Below are positions 12,328 to 24,423 of a DNA stretch of 64,000 nt, in pieces. The DNA is taken from assembly GCF_963678975.1 (NCBI RefSeq), contig NC_089273.1:7750614-7814613 (forward strand). The letters are read 5' to 3'. The notes beneath the pieces were generated by a model. That model worked only from the letters and a program-made list of their open reading frames with translations. It searched no databases and was not told the origin of the DNA. The DNA comes from Dysidea avara (Eukaryota; Porifera; Demospongiae; Dictyoceratida; Dysideidae). The first letter of the stretch is position 1. Every line of letters starts with the position of its first letter. Made by a program: the position numbers and the translations under genes.

Positions 12328-12640
12328 ATTTAAAGTCAACAAGTTATAGTTGTAACACACCCATGAGGTTTGTAACTGATTTGTAAACACGACACCCGAG
12401 GGCTATAGGCCTGTGGATGGAGTTGTTTCATGTTACAAATGGGCACCTTTGATCTGTATACCACAAATCAGTTATAACACACCTAAACAGTTTGTATCTG
12501 ATTCAAGAGAGCAAGGCTAATATTAGCTATCACAAAGCACTGTGTGCAAAGAACAATTTTATTCAATATGGTTATTAAATTTTATTGGTTGCTAGTTTAT
12601 TTATTGGTAGTACATTTACCATGCGCGAACACTTTATGTA

Positions 12641-12728
12641 ACAACTCTAAACAGGCTCTGGGACCAAATGTCTTACAGACCTTCAGCACTTATGCTGTAA
12701 AGCCTTAATAAATAAAAATAAATATGAT
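12641..12728 (+). mobile_element. LINE 3' end remnant
   Basis: CTTATGCTGTAAAGCCTTAA followed by a short A/T-rich tail (AATAAATAAAAATAAAT) resembles the 3' end of a 5'-truncated non-LTR retrotransposon. Inference from the tail type only; no reverse-transcriptase domain remains. Confidence 0.35.
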
Positions 12729-12842
12729 GCTAACAGCTCCTTCCATTGTACTGCTTAGCCAGAGTTTACAATACAAGGCAGTTGGAAACGAAGTTTTTTG
12801 CTAAGTTCTCATCACTATAACCTGCAACATATGTCCAAATAA

Positions 12843-12990
12843 CTTATTTTGATGATCGCTCCATTTTTTCCGACTGGTCAGATTTCGTTTAACTAATATG
12901 CAAAGACTTTTCAGTACAAAGGCACACATTTGTGGAATTCCTTACCAGCCGAAATTAAAGAACTTCATTGTTATGGAGACTGTGATTATG
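12843..12990 (+). pseudogene. Reverse-transcriptase C-terminal remnant (non-LTR)
   Basis: One frame from about 12904 reads F.YKGTHLWNSLPAEIKEL, the usual end of CR1/L2-type reverse transcriptases; before it a neighbouring frame reads P.FRTGQISF-like residues. Stops and a frame change show decay. The 110-codon frame starting at 12898 uses a different frame and is not the retrotransposon product. Confidence 0.5.
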
Positions 12991-13214
12991 CAGAAAGCTA
13001 CTTCTTGCCATCTACTGTACAGGATACTATGTAATTATAATTTACTGTTTTTGTGTGTGTATTTGTGTGTGCGCACATGTGTGTACAAGAATCAGGCTAC
13101 AGAAGGTTACAGGAGGTGTGTTGGCAGAGAAAATCTGCCAGTGACTCACAGGTTTAATGTAGAGAAGTTTATTGATGATGGAACTGATAGTGAGGGAAGA
13201 AAAATCAAGGACAC

Positions 13215-13960
13215 TATTTGTACTGGATAATGCGGCTCACAAAGTAATCAGTTGCTCTTAACGATTTTTGGGCATGTGATTGTGCTGATTTGAACACTTT
13301 AAGAATTCATTTTGTCTTGTTCTTGTTTGTTTTTGTGTGCATAACATTGTAGTTTATTTTATTATAGATTCCTGGCCATGCCTGTACTGTGCTTTTTGGT
13401 CACGTATGTCTGTGGTATATGTAATTATATGTTGTTTTTTTTAAAGATTGTGGTGATGTTTTATTCTTTGCAACCAATGTTTTCACAACTTTTCGATTCC
13501 ACAAAAATTTTAAAGGCTGATAACTTTGTGTTGAAAGTTATCTAGACTTCGCTGTTGCTAGGAACTAGCTAGCATCTTATACTATTGTACAGATATGTGA
13601 TTACAGATATGTAGGTCCTTTCTGCACCACAATTAACACCCAGTGGTTATTTCAAAGGCACATCTAACCCATGCATGGTGTGTCTCGGCAATAAAGATCC
13701 CACTTCTCTAAACTAGTAGCCATCAGTAGAGGATGCCTTATTGCAATTGAATTTGGTGTGTAACCCATAGGGTCTGTCTGTGAGGAAGTTCATTTTAAAG
13801 GGCATGTGTATTTATGGAATTTCAATGGCTTCCAGTTGGGGTGACCACCTTTAAAGTCTTGGCAAGACTTTACAGGTGATCACTCCAACTGGAAGCCATT
13901 TAAATTATCTTGCACCCAACTACCTATGCTTTATAGTTTTTTGTGGCCATTATAGACATA
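13215..13960 (+). repeat. Dispersed repeat family B, copy 1
   Basis: About 750 bp matching 34010-34765 with scattered substitutions and indels; common blocks include TTTTCACAACTTT, CTATTGTACAGAT and TTTCTGCACCACAATT. No open frame in common. The family's nature is unknown. Confidence 0.6.
13824..13900. repeat. Near-perfect 36-bp hairpin
   Basis: AATGGCTTCCAGTTGG..AAAGTCTT pairs with the complementary arm around a 5-nt centre. The family B copy near 34640-34690 keeps only part of the left arm, so the hairpin is either a later insertion or lost there. Confidence 0.6.
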
Positions 13961-14146
13961 TGTAGTATCTGTACTTGTACTCCACAAAAATTGTAGTATT
14001 AGTCAGTGTACATGTAAGGGACCGTAAGTCATGAACCACAATAAGTCACACAGCTCTAACTTCTAGCATACAGTAGGAATCATATAGAGTTTGGGTTCAC
14101 TTGTCCCTCAAAATCACCCAAAAAATTTCCTTAGTTATCCGGATTC

Positions 14147-14178
14147 CTCCCCTCCCCCCCCCCCCCAAAAAAAAAAAA
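14147..14178. repeat. C-tract/A-tract low-complexity run
   Basis: A run of C followed directly by a run of A, likely length-polymorphic. The short frame reading through it is not coding. Confidence 0.8.
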
Positions 14179-14639
14179 CTGTTTGTCAGTATCGGCTAAG
14201 CATAACCAAGCCCAAAACCCTTCCAACAAGCTTCTATGGAGTTTTAAAAATGTTCTATTTAACTGAATTTTCTACTAACTGACTAACTGATTCCATAGCT
14301 ATGCACAACTCAACAATGTATAAGGGTATGGGCTTGATTTTTGCACCATTATTTTGATATTGCTTCTTCCCAAGATGTGACTTTTGTAAAATAGCACATA
14401 TTGACAAAGAATTTACATCATGCAATTACACCATATAACATAGAAATAGCATCACCGATAGCCTTTCAGTAACTGGTGCATTCACTCTAACTTTTCCAGC
14501 TCTTTGGTTTATAATGATCATGGCAACAGGTGAGCAGTGTTACAGTTTGGCAGAGAAAATACACACTTTCAAAGGCTGCCCATATTTGCAAAACCCAACA
14601 AAAAAAAAACAAAAAAAACAAACATAACAAACCATTAAA

Positions 14640-14790
14640 TAGACCATTAACACTATTTCTGAGAAGTGCTAAAGGATTATTCAAGTGCTATCATCCATGT
14701 AACTACCTTACCACAATGTTGTTTACAACATTCCAACACTTTATTGGTGTAATAGTAACATTGATGACCCTTTTGGGCCACCATCATAAT
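14640..14790 (-). repeat. Dispersed repeat family C, inverted copy
   Basis: Reverse complement of the segment shared by 18117-18290 and 21127-21310 (GGTCATCAATGTTATTATTAC.. and ..ACATGGATGATAGCACTT). Three copies within 7 kb. No protein. Probably a short non-autonomous element. Confidence 0.6.
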
Positions 14791-15059
14791 ATTCATACAG
14801 TGATATATATTATAGTATATATCTGTACTTGTACTCTAGAAAAATTAATGCCGTAAGGAACCGCAAGTCATGCACCACTTCTAGTACTGTATTTTAGGGA
14901 TCATGGAGTTTTAGGCTTACTTGCACTTGAAAAAAGCTTCAGTTTTCCTCTAACACAGCTTGGCCATATTGGTTAAATTCAGTTAAATAGAAAAATATTA
15001 AAATTCAATAGAAACTTGTTGGCAGGGTTTGAGTTTGGCAGAAGACATTTTTGGGCTTG

Positions 15060-15190
15060 GTTATTCTGACATTTTCTACTAACTGACTACCCGATGCCTT
15101 CAGCTTAGCATAACTCAACAATGGATAAAGCTATGGGCTTGATTTTTTACATCACTTCGTCCTGAGATGTGCCTCTTAACCAACCACAGT
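15060..15190 (+). repeat. Family A fragment
   Basis: Carries the CTGACT..GATGCCTTCAGC..AGCATAACTCAACAATGG..GGGCTTGATTTTT block found also near 14260-14340, 19180-19250 and 35300-35370. No gene. Confidence 0.5.
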
Positions 15191-16440
15191 ATGTACAATA
15201 CACCCATCATGGACTAACATTTGTTCTCCTTTATGTCCAATTTCTTTTCACTGACAATTCAAGTTGTCAATTCATGATAGGGCAATATGGCTTCTTTGTC
15301 ATTCCCTTGTTTTACTACCTTTATATTCTCACATCCATCTTAATTTAAGTTTATTTCTTTGTATACTTGTTTGTTTACTTTTTTATGACGTTGTTATGAC
15401 TAATGACCCAGCACATTCCACCTCAAAAGAAGGGTGGTGCCAGAAATTCCATAATATTAATTTCATGTCTGAACAATTAGTGAAAATGAAGTGGCCTTTA
15501 TGCTTCATCTTCAGCTATGTTCCACCTGTTAGGTGGCTGTTACTCAGCGATACAAATGTACGAGAAGTGTCCCTGTAATCACTAAGGAAAATACGGGCAA
15601 TAAGCTTAATAGCTATATACCACTAAAGTTGTAAAACAAGAGAGGTTGCCTATAACTGCAGATACATGTACTAATGACATTTAACCCTAATTCAGTCCAT
15701 TACTATATATCTGCAGGCATTGGCAACCCCTCTTATTTTACTAGTTTTTTGCTATTCCTTACCATTTTATTTCATCCTATTAGTAAATCAAACTTAAATA
15801 CCCGTACTTTTATTATATAATTCTACACAATTGCAACATACAGTAGATAACTTTGACAATGCTAAGTCAATGTTATCATTGCCAATTCTCCTTTAGTGCC
15901 ATAAATAAAGTGTACCAGTTACATACGTCAACTTCTATATATGCAGTAGATCTATTGTACAAAGCATGGTAAGTTTAGACTAGAGCTCCATATAGATACC
16001 AAGTGATTATAGCAGAATCTGTGATATTAATGTTAAAGTTCAAGATACTGTACATAAATTATTGACGTATCTTAGAGATTGGTTATTCGGTTATGCAAAA
16101 AATAACTGATGACTGGAATAACTGCTCGGTCATTCGGTTTATCTGGTAAGGTTTTACCGCATTACAACAGATCTGTCTTTTAGATAATCATAAAAGGAAT
16201 CGCTGTTGCAGTTACAGTACAGGCACACCAAGAGTTCATAATAAATTAATAATTATAGTATTATTAACTCTTGCTTCATAATTCGTACAGGTATTGACAG
16301 AGAAATTACAATCTATGGTTAGAGTCTGTCATAATAATTATAGTCAATCAAGTATCACTGAATCCTTCACAGGTGTACGCAGGACTCCCAACAGGGGAGA
16401 AGAAAGTACATCATAGTGAGTGAAAAACCAACCTGTGTGT
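15191..16440. other. Intergenic with a partial palindromic element
   Basis: 15631-15795 is a diverged copy of the palindromic element at 1468-1708 (GTAAAACAAGAGAGGTTGCC and its complement at 15724-15741). Nothing else could be supported. Confidence 0.5.
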
Positions 16441-16463
16441 ATTGAAAGAGTTCACATAGTGCT

Positions 16464-18060
16464 ATGTATTGTAATGTGGTTACTGACCCAAAAGCACAGT
16501 TGGAGATGATAAAGAAGAAATGGCTATACTTTCATTGTTTAGGAAATTATAAGGCTATCAATTGCAACAGATGCAGGAGATGTATTAAGAGCACCACAGT
16601 AGTGTATGTGGCATGGATTACACACCTATTGCAACCTCTTCAACAGTTCACGTCCCTTACAATCCACTCAGGAATTGCAGAGTACATTGAACCCATCAAC
16701 CCCAGCTTTTGTTCCAACCCAGCTAGTCAGTGTCCTAGTGGCCTTGCAACCACGCAGTCCTGATCAGTAACTGAAATTCTAGTCCAGCATGTCTTTTGAA
16801 AATCACTGTAGTCTTTCTTAGAGCTGACACCACAAGGTGCATATCTGCACATAGTATGCTTAATGAAGGGTCCCAATGTTCATTTACAACACAAGCTTTG
16901 GCCAACAAATTGGATTTGCCAGGTTGACACAATAAGAATCATGCTGGAAACAAATGATGGCAATGTCACAATTTCAGCTTTAATGTACCCTGGATAGCAG
17001 CACCTGTTCAGAACTTACTGTCTAAGTCACCTTTGCAAAGCCTTCCTCATTTGTGCAAGTTTAATTTTGCCCACCCTGTTGGGTCTGCAAAAATTTTTTA
17101 GGATTCACTGCATGGCTTTGACCACAATTAGAAGACAATTATCAACAATATTGTGAGGGGAACAGGTCCAACTGCCAAGGAGTAAATATCTACTGTGAGG
17201 GTCACTTCTAACAGTCAGAACCACATGTTGATCATAATACACAATCCTAGCACTTAATCTCCAGTTTTCTGACTGCATATTGATCCACAACCACTTACCA
17301 CACTTTTTAAGAACATGATTCTAACAACTGGACCCTTTACAGTGGCGGATCTAGAATTTTTAATAGGGGGTTTCTGAAAGTTGGTGTAACTGAATTGGGA
17401 ATCTGGTGACATTTCTCCAGAAGATTTTGAGATTTTATATGCACTGAGATTGGACTTTAGGCTACTTTTAGTTAGCAATTACAATAAATCCAATGCTTCA
17501 AATAAATACTATAGCTAACTATAGGGCAAAGATGGTTATTATAAACTGTAGCTTTGATTGGTCTATTAGAGTAGTTACTTGACTGCTCTATTAGAATATT
17601 TCGAACATTTTTGATCAGTGGGAGTTGAAAAGTCAAGTGTTTAATAGCTATAAGAGATGTCAGTTGAGTGCAGCTGCATGCATGCTACTGAAATATAGTG
17701 GTAAATAGTTGTTTGCTGTGACAAATTGTCAGTACAACAATATTTCTGTATTTAGACTTCCACTGAGCTAAATTTAAATGGGGTTTCTGTCAAAACCCCA
17801 GAAACCCGTTTAGATCTGCCACTGCTTTATAACAACCTATCAAAGTGACCACATAACTCTTGATAAGGATGAATACTATGTAGTTTAGACCTTCTTTCCA
17901 TCTAATCAGCCAGTCTGTGAACATCAAACATGAGCACTTGCTATTAAGCTGGGAGAGTTTGTTTGTTAAGTTAATAGAATTGAATCTGTGTGGAAGACCC
18001 AAATCCAATTGCATGCACATATACTGACATATGTATGTTTTGAGCTTCTCTGTACTCCAC
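16464..18060 (+). pseudogene. Decayed BEL/Pao retrotransposon, gag/protease region
   Basis: Around 16490-16590 a frame resembles the BEL/Pao gag zinc-knuckle region (LEMIKKK..FHCLG...C..C). Pieces similar to the Pao aspartic protease follow in shifting frames: an NEGSQCSF..LA.KL stretch near 16860, an IAAPVQN..LPHL..FAHPV stretch near 17000-17080 and IVRGTGPTA near 17150. Numerous stops and frameshifts make it non-functional. The sequence is cut at 17340 by a hAT-like MITE and seems to resume after 17829. No LTR was found, so true limits are unknown. Confidence 0.6.
17340..17824. mobile_element. hAT-like MITE with CAGTGGCGGATCTAGA end, 5-bp duplication
   Basis: Left end CAGTGGCGGATCTAGA and right end CTAAACG-type complement ending GCCACTG form a short imperfect inverted repeat. 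CTTTA occurs immediately outside both ends (17335-17339, 17825-17829). The terminal motif is widespread in hAT-related elements; these usually make 8-bp duplications, so the 5-bp duplication is noteworthy. It carries the CTCTAATAGAG-type motif at 17571-17604 and interrupts a BEL/Pao remnant. Confidence 0.65.
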
Positions 18061-18116
18061 AAAAAAATTTCACTGTATGAATATTATAATGGTGGTCCAA
18101 AAGGATATTCCAGGAA

Positions 18117-18290
18117 GAAGTGGGTCATCAATGTTATTATTACACTAATAAATTGTTGGAATGTTGTAAACAACTTTGTGGTAAGGTAATTACATGGATG
18201 ATAGCACTTCTTAGTCCATTAACACTTCTTAGAACTAGTTATATCATATTATGTAATATCCACACTATTCCAACAGTCACTAATGGACAT
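18117..18290 (+). repeat. Dispersed repeat family C, copy 2
   Basis: Matches 21127-21310 in the same orientation and 14640-14790 in the opposite one. No coding potential. Confidence 0.6.
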
Positions 18291-19139
18291 ACAATGCATA
18301 CAGTGAACTGTAGTCTAGTTTAGTGGTCTATTGGACAGTATGAGTTCATTATTGTTTGAACTTCTTTCATTTTTTGGACAGCCTTACCTTCCTATTTAAA
18401 AGTGTGCAAACTGATTTTCTCTGGCTAACTGTAACACTGCTTACTTGTTGCTCTTTACAAACATTATAAACCAAACAGCTGTCGAAATTAGAGTGAATGA
18501 GTAGGCTGTTGGTGATGTTATTTTATTTCTATCAATGTGCAAAAGAAGTGTACAGAAGACAGACAGCAGTGTTAACAGAGTACAGTGCTTGTATCATTGC
18601 TAGCAGTAGACAAACCATTCTCAATAATGAACTACAACAAGGTTTTCGTGCAGTTTTTGTGAAAAAATGTGCAAATTTTATGTCTTGTAGTGAATTTATA
18701 AAACATTTCTTGGTTCCGCAGTGTGACTATAAATGGCAAGAAAACAAATAAAACTTCAGTCAAATAGTCTAGTCCAGTACAGTAGTTTAGTCTAGTTAAT
18801 TGATACATCCATTTTCTAAGACAGTTTTGGAATTGCCAATGTATGTAGATGTTTTATCTTGTGCCATTGGAGTGCAAACATTAATGACAAATCAGTGAAA
18901 GAAACTGCTTCTATTTTTATAGTCAATATGGTACTTATCATAGAGTACGATAGTAACTGTATAGTAAGAACCACAAAGGAGTAGGCGGGGCCCACGAAAT
19001 AATATAACCCAAAAACCATCCTCAATTTTCCTTACGACGATCAGGCAGTATTGGTGAGGTAAAACTAAGCCAAAATAAACTTTCAGATTGACCCAAAACG
19101 TTTTCAACTAGTTGCTACGGAATTTTAAATTTTTTGCAC

Positions 19140-19610
19140 TTGACGGAATTTTTTACTGACTGACTGAGTAAGTAAGTAAGTAACTGACTGACTGATGCCT
19201 TCAGACAAGCGTAACTCAATAATGGCTAAGGCTATGGGCTTGATTTTTTCACTGTTCGACGTTGCTTCGGCCCGACAGGTGCCTTTTGGCATACCGCAGT
19301 ACATACAATGCATTCTTCATGGGCTTACCAATGTCCTCCTATGTGTCCCATTCATCTTTGCTGACAGGGAAAGTGTTGATTTGGCGTGAGCACATGATGG
19401 CTTCCCTTCGAAACGGAAATTGTCCGTATTTTTCATAGTGGCTATTTTGATTGCAGAGGTGCATTTCAAACAGTTCTTGATTCGTATTGCTGTGTAACGG
19501 GTTGAATATAGCCGACAGCAAAGCACAATATATACTTCACTTTTCACATGATAATTGTTATGCTGGGGCACGTGGTTCCATTTCAGATGCGGTATGCATG
19601 GGTCACCAGT
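19140..19610 (+). repeat. Dispersed repeat family A, copy 2
   Basis: Begins with a GACT/AAGT short run (19155-19195), then GATGCCTTCAGACAAGCGTA and the block shared with 35300-35760 and 960-1080 (TTTGATTGCAGAG, TTCGTATTGCTGTGTAAC). Frames on both strands here are incidental. Confidence 0.55.
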
Positions 19611-20401
19611 CATGATTATGATTATTATGGTTAAATACGGGTAAAGGCATAGCCTGTATACCTGATCAATGCAAAGTATTATACAAAAATAAATCTTGAA
19701 TCTAGTAAATAACTGTCTAACAACGATTAAAAAGTATTAATTGAATTACTATTTACAACGTAAGTAGGTAAACTATTCCAATCATTGGTGATCCTATTAA
19801 TAAAGTAATTTGATCTATATACACAACAATCTTGACCGTTCCTTAAACAACTTGAACTGATGCCCCCTGGTGTGTGGGTAGTATTTGAGAAAGCATATAA
19901 GTTAGTAAAATCTGTGTTGAAGTTGTTATTAAGAATTTTATAAAGGAAAATTAGGTCACCTCTCAGACGTCTGTATAGGAGTGATGGTAATGATAATAAT
20001 GTCAACCTCTCAGAATAGGATTTATCCTGTAGTTGTGGGAGAAGATGGGTAGCTCTTTGTTGCACCTTCTCTATCTTTCTCTGATCAAGAGCGTAATGAG
20101 GTCCCCAAATAGCATTGTTATATTCTAAGATGGGTCGAACTAGCGTACTGAACAAATGTGTTAGCATTATAGGGTTAAGATAATCAAAATATTTTTTAAT
20201 CAATCCAAGTACTCGATTAGCTTTGGTGGTGACTTGAGCAATGTGGTCATGAAATTTTAATTGGCTGTCAAAAAGAATACCAAGGTCACTGTGTGATGTA
20301 TTGAGTTCAATTAGTGTTCCATTGGAGATAGTAAGGGCCATGGTGGTGAGCTGGGCCAAAGTGAAGATGTTTGCATTTGGAAACATCAAATCATAATACA
20401 A
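19608..20401 (-). pseudogene. 5'-truncated LINE: reverse-transcriptase C-terminus and 3' tail
   Basis: The minus-strand frame from 20400 matches the C-terminal third of the LINE at 60122-61010 (NTSHSDLGI, QVTTKANRVLGLIKK, RPILEYNN.IWGPHY, SYSERLT, RRLRGDL, NDWNSLP). Relative to that copy a single base change converts a Lys codon to TAA after NSINTF, and the catalytic YADD region is missing. The element ends at 19608-19630 in ATTATG-type tail repeats, shared with the other copy. It abuts a foldback element on its truncated 5' side. Confidence 0.8.
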
Positions 20402-20411
20402 AAAAAGTTAA

Positions 20412-20700
20412 GAAACAAGTACACGAATAAATTTGGAATTTTCAACTAGAGTAGGGACCATAGCACATCAATAAAAAGTACTAAAACAAGTTGGAGTAGT
20501 CCATGACAGTAAAACAATAAGAAGTGTTATATCCCTACTGTGCATTTCCGTTATGGTATCTTGAGCACAGTAGGGATATAACACTTCTTATTGTTTTACT
20601 GTCATGGACTACTCCAACTTGTTTCAGTACTTTTTATTGATGTGCTATTGTATGGTCCCTACACTAGTTGAAAATCCCAAATTTTTTTGTGCGCTTGTTC
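20412..20700. mobile_element. Foldback element with arms of about 130 bp
   Basis: Two nearly complementary arms (left 20412-20542, right about 20565-20700) separated by roughly 25 nt; the inner arms around AAGTGTTATATCCCTACTGTGC look identical. The full transcript would form a very long hairpin. No protein. It lies directly beside the truncated end of the LINE at 19608-20401. Confidence 0.75.
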
Positions 20701-21126
20701 TATAAATACATCACTCAAATAAGGAATCTGATTCTTGATCTCACCAATGAGCTACCATACTCTGATCACTTAAGGGTGAGGTAGAGTGGTCTGATTGTTC
20801 ATGGGTGTGGTGAAAATCATTCATTTTATAATTTCAGCTCTTAGTATTTATCTACTCCCTCATATATTAAAGTGTAAGCACTTAAAATAGTTTTGTCTTG
20901 GTATGGTTTAAAAAGGCAACCTATAAGCACAAGAAGCTATAAAATTTTTAAAGTTTTGCAATCTTATGAACCTGAAAGGGACAGTGCTTTTGGAGGAAGC
21001 GGGGGTGGGTTGAAAGAATTTGTGAACGTTGTCAAAAATATAAAGTATGTATATACTGTGTATAATTTATAAGGCTAATTAGATTGCATATACTCTGCAT
21101 AATTCACATGAACAAAGAGAAAGGAA

Positions 21127-21310
21127 CAAGTAGGTCATCAATGTTATTATTACACCGACAAAATGTTGGAATGTTATAAACAACTTTGTGGTAAAGTAGT
21201 TACATGGATGATAGCACTTGGATATTTTTCTTAGTCCGTTAGCACTTCTCAGAACTAGTTATATAATATTATGTAATACCAACACAACTCCAGCTGTTAC
21301 TACTGATGAC
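21127..21310 (+). repeat. Dispersed repeat family C, copy 3
   Basis: Same family as 18117-18290, with a short insertion (GGATATTTTT) after GATAGCACTT. Confidence 0.6.
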
Positions 21311-21942
21311 ATACTGACAATACCCAAACATATTCCCATATACTATGGGAAAGTTATTCAAGCAAAAAGATGACAGCACATCTATTAACAGATTTAGTCT
21401 TTAAATGTTTACATAAGTGTGGCGGGGTCCCAAACAGAGAAAGGGTATTACGGATTGAGCAAACCATTTACTTGTAAAATACTTCTTTAACACTTAAAGG
21501 CATTCTCATAAATTATAAGAAACCATTTACAGTACTTGAGTAGTTATTGGCAATGGAATGTACTATGAAAACTTACTGTCAGTTAATACTACAAGATAAT
21601 TGGTGATTGACTGCTAGCGATCTTCTTGATAGGAGATAGTAAATATATAGGGTACAGTAGGGCTTTTTTATATGGAAGTAGTTACTGAACCGAAAGGTTT
21701 TTATTTTTGTGTCTAGTAGTTTCCCCAAGCATTCGACTTTTGGGGACGCGTCTAATAGTTCCCTGAGCATTCGGCTTTTGGGGACACGTCTAGTAGTTTC
21801 CCTGAGCATTCGACTTTAGGGAACATGAAAAGTAGCATTAGCGTTACGGTTAGGCTCGGGTTCAGCTTTGGTTTCTTCTTCACCTTTAGGTACGTTCTTC
21901 TTACTGTATTATATTGTATATAGTGAGACTACTTCATGTGTA

Positions 21943-22150
21943 GCATTTGTAAGGTAGAAAAGTAGGGGTAGTGGGTAGCTAGCAGCGGTGGTTAACCCAC
22001 TGCCTACAATTCCAGTAGTCCAGGGTTAGATCCCAGGTTGAGTTTTATGGTTTTTTTCATTTAGTGATCCTTTTTGTCTAAGTTTTACTGTCGGTTCAAT
22101 AGCAAGTCTGGCTTATTGAACCGACTTTAAGTTCAGTAACCACTGCCTTT
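21943..22150 (+). mobile_element. tRNA-like SINE, copy 1
   Basis: The tRNA-like head TAGCTAGCAGCGGTGG (A-box-like) and GGTTAGATCC (B box, 22024-22033) is followed by a body with the hairpin TCGGTTCAATA..TTGAACCGA and an end in CAGTAACCACTGCC. An inverted copy at 54396-54586 is alignable throughout. The pol III promoter assignment is inferred. Confidence 0.6.
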
Positions 22151-22246
22151 TTGTATATGTTAAAGTATTGTTGCGAGTGCTACAATGACAAATAAAACAC
22201 GGGGCGTGCGACCGAAATGATAATAATGCAAGAGGCGAAACCAAGT

Positions 22247-23051
22247 GCAGAGCTCTCAACTGGTTGAAATCAGTTTGAGTGAGAACATAAGTGATAATGA
22301 GTGAGATTGGTATGAAAATGAGTGAGATTATGTAGAGGGCAGGAGACTCACCTGCAGTGTGTTATCACACTACCTAAATGGAAAGGATTTTGCCTATAGA
22401 GAGTCTGGGGTATGAGAAAAATTTGCGATTCAAGACATTCTCAGATGCAATTTTGATCAAAAGTTCATGATTTTTGGACAAAAATCATACAGATTTTAAT
22501 CACATACAGAAAGAGATTATATTGTATAGTGTATATGTAGCTATTATATAATTCATTGTTTGCTGCTGTGTGCCTGTTATATTCTGATGTTGCTTTCTTT
22601 GCAGATCTGAGCAACGCATCTGCAGGTCTGTGCATGTATTTATGACAAGGCTCTATTTTGATTATATAATGACCTGAATACATACAGTAACTATACAGCA
22701 TGGAAATGACTTAGTACGTATATAACTAATAATTGCATGTTAAAAATATAATGTGAAGTCAGTTAATTAGCTAGCTATAAGGTGTGTGCAATGAGCCAAT
22801 AATGGCAATGGAAGACTTTCTGTTTAAATGGCTTCTGTACAAACCTAACAACCCTAACATGTGTGAATATAATTAATCGACCCTTACGAGAGATCACCTG
22901 ATGCTAAGAAACGGTTGCTTTGGTTCGAGATTCATGCTGTGAGTCAGATAGATTAATGCGTGAGTTTAGAGGTGTTGTGAGAGAGACAGCCGTGAGATTT
23001 TGCTTCAATGCGTGAGACTCACGCAGAATGCGTGAGAGTTGAGAGCTCTGC
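22247..23051. mobile_element. TIR element with GCAGAGCTCTCAACT ends
   Basis: The perfect 15-bp inverted repeat GCAGAGCTCTCAACT bounds 805 bp containing several GTGAGA..CTCAC palindromic runs near both ends. No open frame that looks like a transposase. Target duplication not resolved. Confidence 0.5.
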
Positions 23052-24327
23052 GAGTGCTTTTAGCATCGAGGCCAAGCGCCAAGTGCTTTATTTTTATATA
23101 ACACGAGCAAGGCAATGCTTTAAATGATTTATTGAACTTTGTAGTCATGTAGCTTCACCATACACTAGGACTCGTAATTAACACGCATTGCACAAACTAT
23201 TAGCAGCCTGAATGCACACAAACTACTTCAACAAAGTAACTCACGCATAGTTTAGCTATCATATGCATAGTTTGGCATGATAAATACTCATCAGAGTTCA
23301 TCACATATTTTGGCAGGTTTGGGTCGTAACCCACAATCAATTCTATGATGGCCGGGTGGGGTTTCCACTCAAAATAGGAAGGTGCTTCATTTTGTTGTTT
23401 CTGGAGTTTTTCACACAGATTTACCTTTGACATAAAGCAAAAAAGTGTTAATTTATTATTAGATTGTTTGCATTATTGGGTATCAGCATAATTAATTTTT
23501 ACAATAATGTAAATGTCCAAAAAGTGATGGTCACGTGACAAAAAATCCTTCATATAGGATTTCTACTGAAAATAGGATGATGCCTCAGGTCTTTTCATTG
23601 TTTCTGATGATTTTGACACTGACTGACCTTAAGATAAAATGAACAAGTGCTTATTATAGCTATTCTTAAACTGTGTTGAATTCAAAATCAGTGCAGTTTT
23701 AACTGTAAATACTTAAAAAGTGGTCACGTGGCCAACAATCCCATTACGGCTATACAGGATATGCTACAGCACTACAAATAATGTAAAAGGCTTCATTATA
23801 AGGTACTGATTGTGACTTAGATCAAAGTGCAAAGATTTTCAAATAAACTGTCCAATGTAACTATTATAGTATTTTTGGTCATGTGGCCAGGTAGTTAGGA
23901 AGATAGCAGTGTTGGGCAGGAAAGGGCTGAAAAATGGAAGAAATAGATGGAGAAGAGTCAGGACGTGGTCTCCATTGAGCTAGTTGATTGGACTGGTGCA
24001 GGTGATGGGCTCTTGGTGAACGAGGTTTAGGAGGTGAAGGTGTTATTGACGGTAAACAATTTTATTGTGACACATGGTGAAGTATTTCCATGATATCTCC
24101 AGGACTTGTCTGTTTACATTAACAAACATAACAGCAACGTTACCTTCTCCCATCCATCATCAAAGCATTTAGGTATGTCTATAAAAGCAATCCAGTGGTA
24201 GAAGTTATATTGGCTTGGGTGATTGACCATTCAGCATGGTGAGGGATATCAGCCTTCACTGGCTTGGGTGATTAATCATACTGGTGTGAGCGCCACGGGC
24301 TATTAGCCTGCACTAGAGCATGCAGGT
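23052..24327. other. Intergenic; one possible exon on the minus strand
   Basis: The minus frame at 23200-23433 reads a protein-like stretch (HPAIIELIVGYDPNLPKYVM) but no family was recognised and no partner exon found; 23530-23640 contains a weak duplicate of its first part. Otherwise no feature. Confidence 0.3.
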
Positions 24328-24423
24328 AACTGTGCTTTATTGCCCGCAAAGAGTGGTTTATTCCAATATAAAGCACTCTTTGCGGTACAATAAAGCACAC
24401 TTTGTGGGCAATAAAGCACAGTT
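24328..24423. repeat. Compound hairpin built from CAATAAAGCAC units
   Basis: AACTGTGCTTTATTGCCCGC pairs with its complement at the right end, and an inner arm CCGCAAAGAGTG..TTTAT pairs with a second inner arm. The sequence can fold in more than one way and has AATAAA on both strands, so it could act as a two-way polyadenylation signal; this is inference. Confidence 0.6.

Noticed and set aside
12898..13230. 110-codon protein starting at 12898
   Set aside because: Its first part overlaps a reverse-transcriptase remnant in a different frame and the rest crosses low-complexity TG-rich DNA; no coherent protein.
23970..24010. DWTGAGD resembling the pfkB kinase motif
   Set aside because: Isolated match in a frame broken by nearby stops; no other kinase motif.
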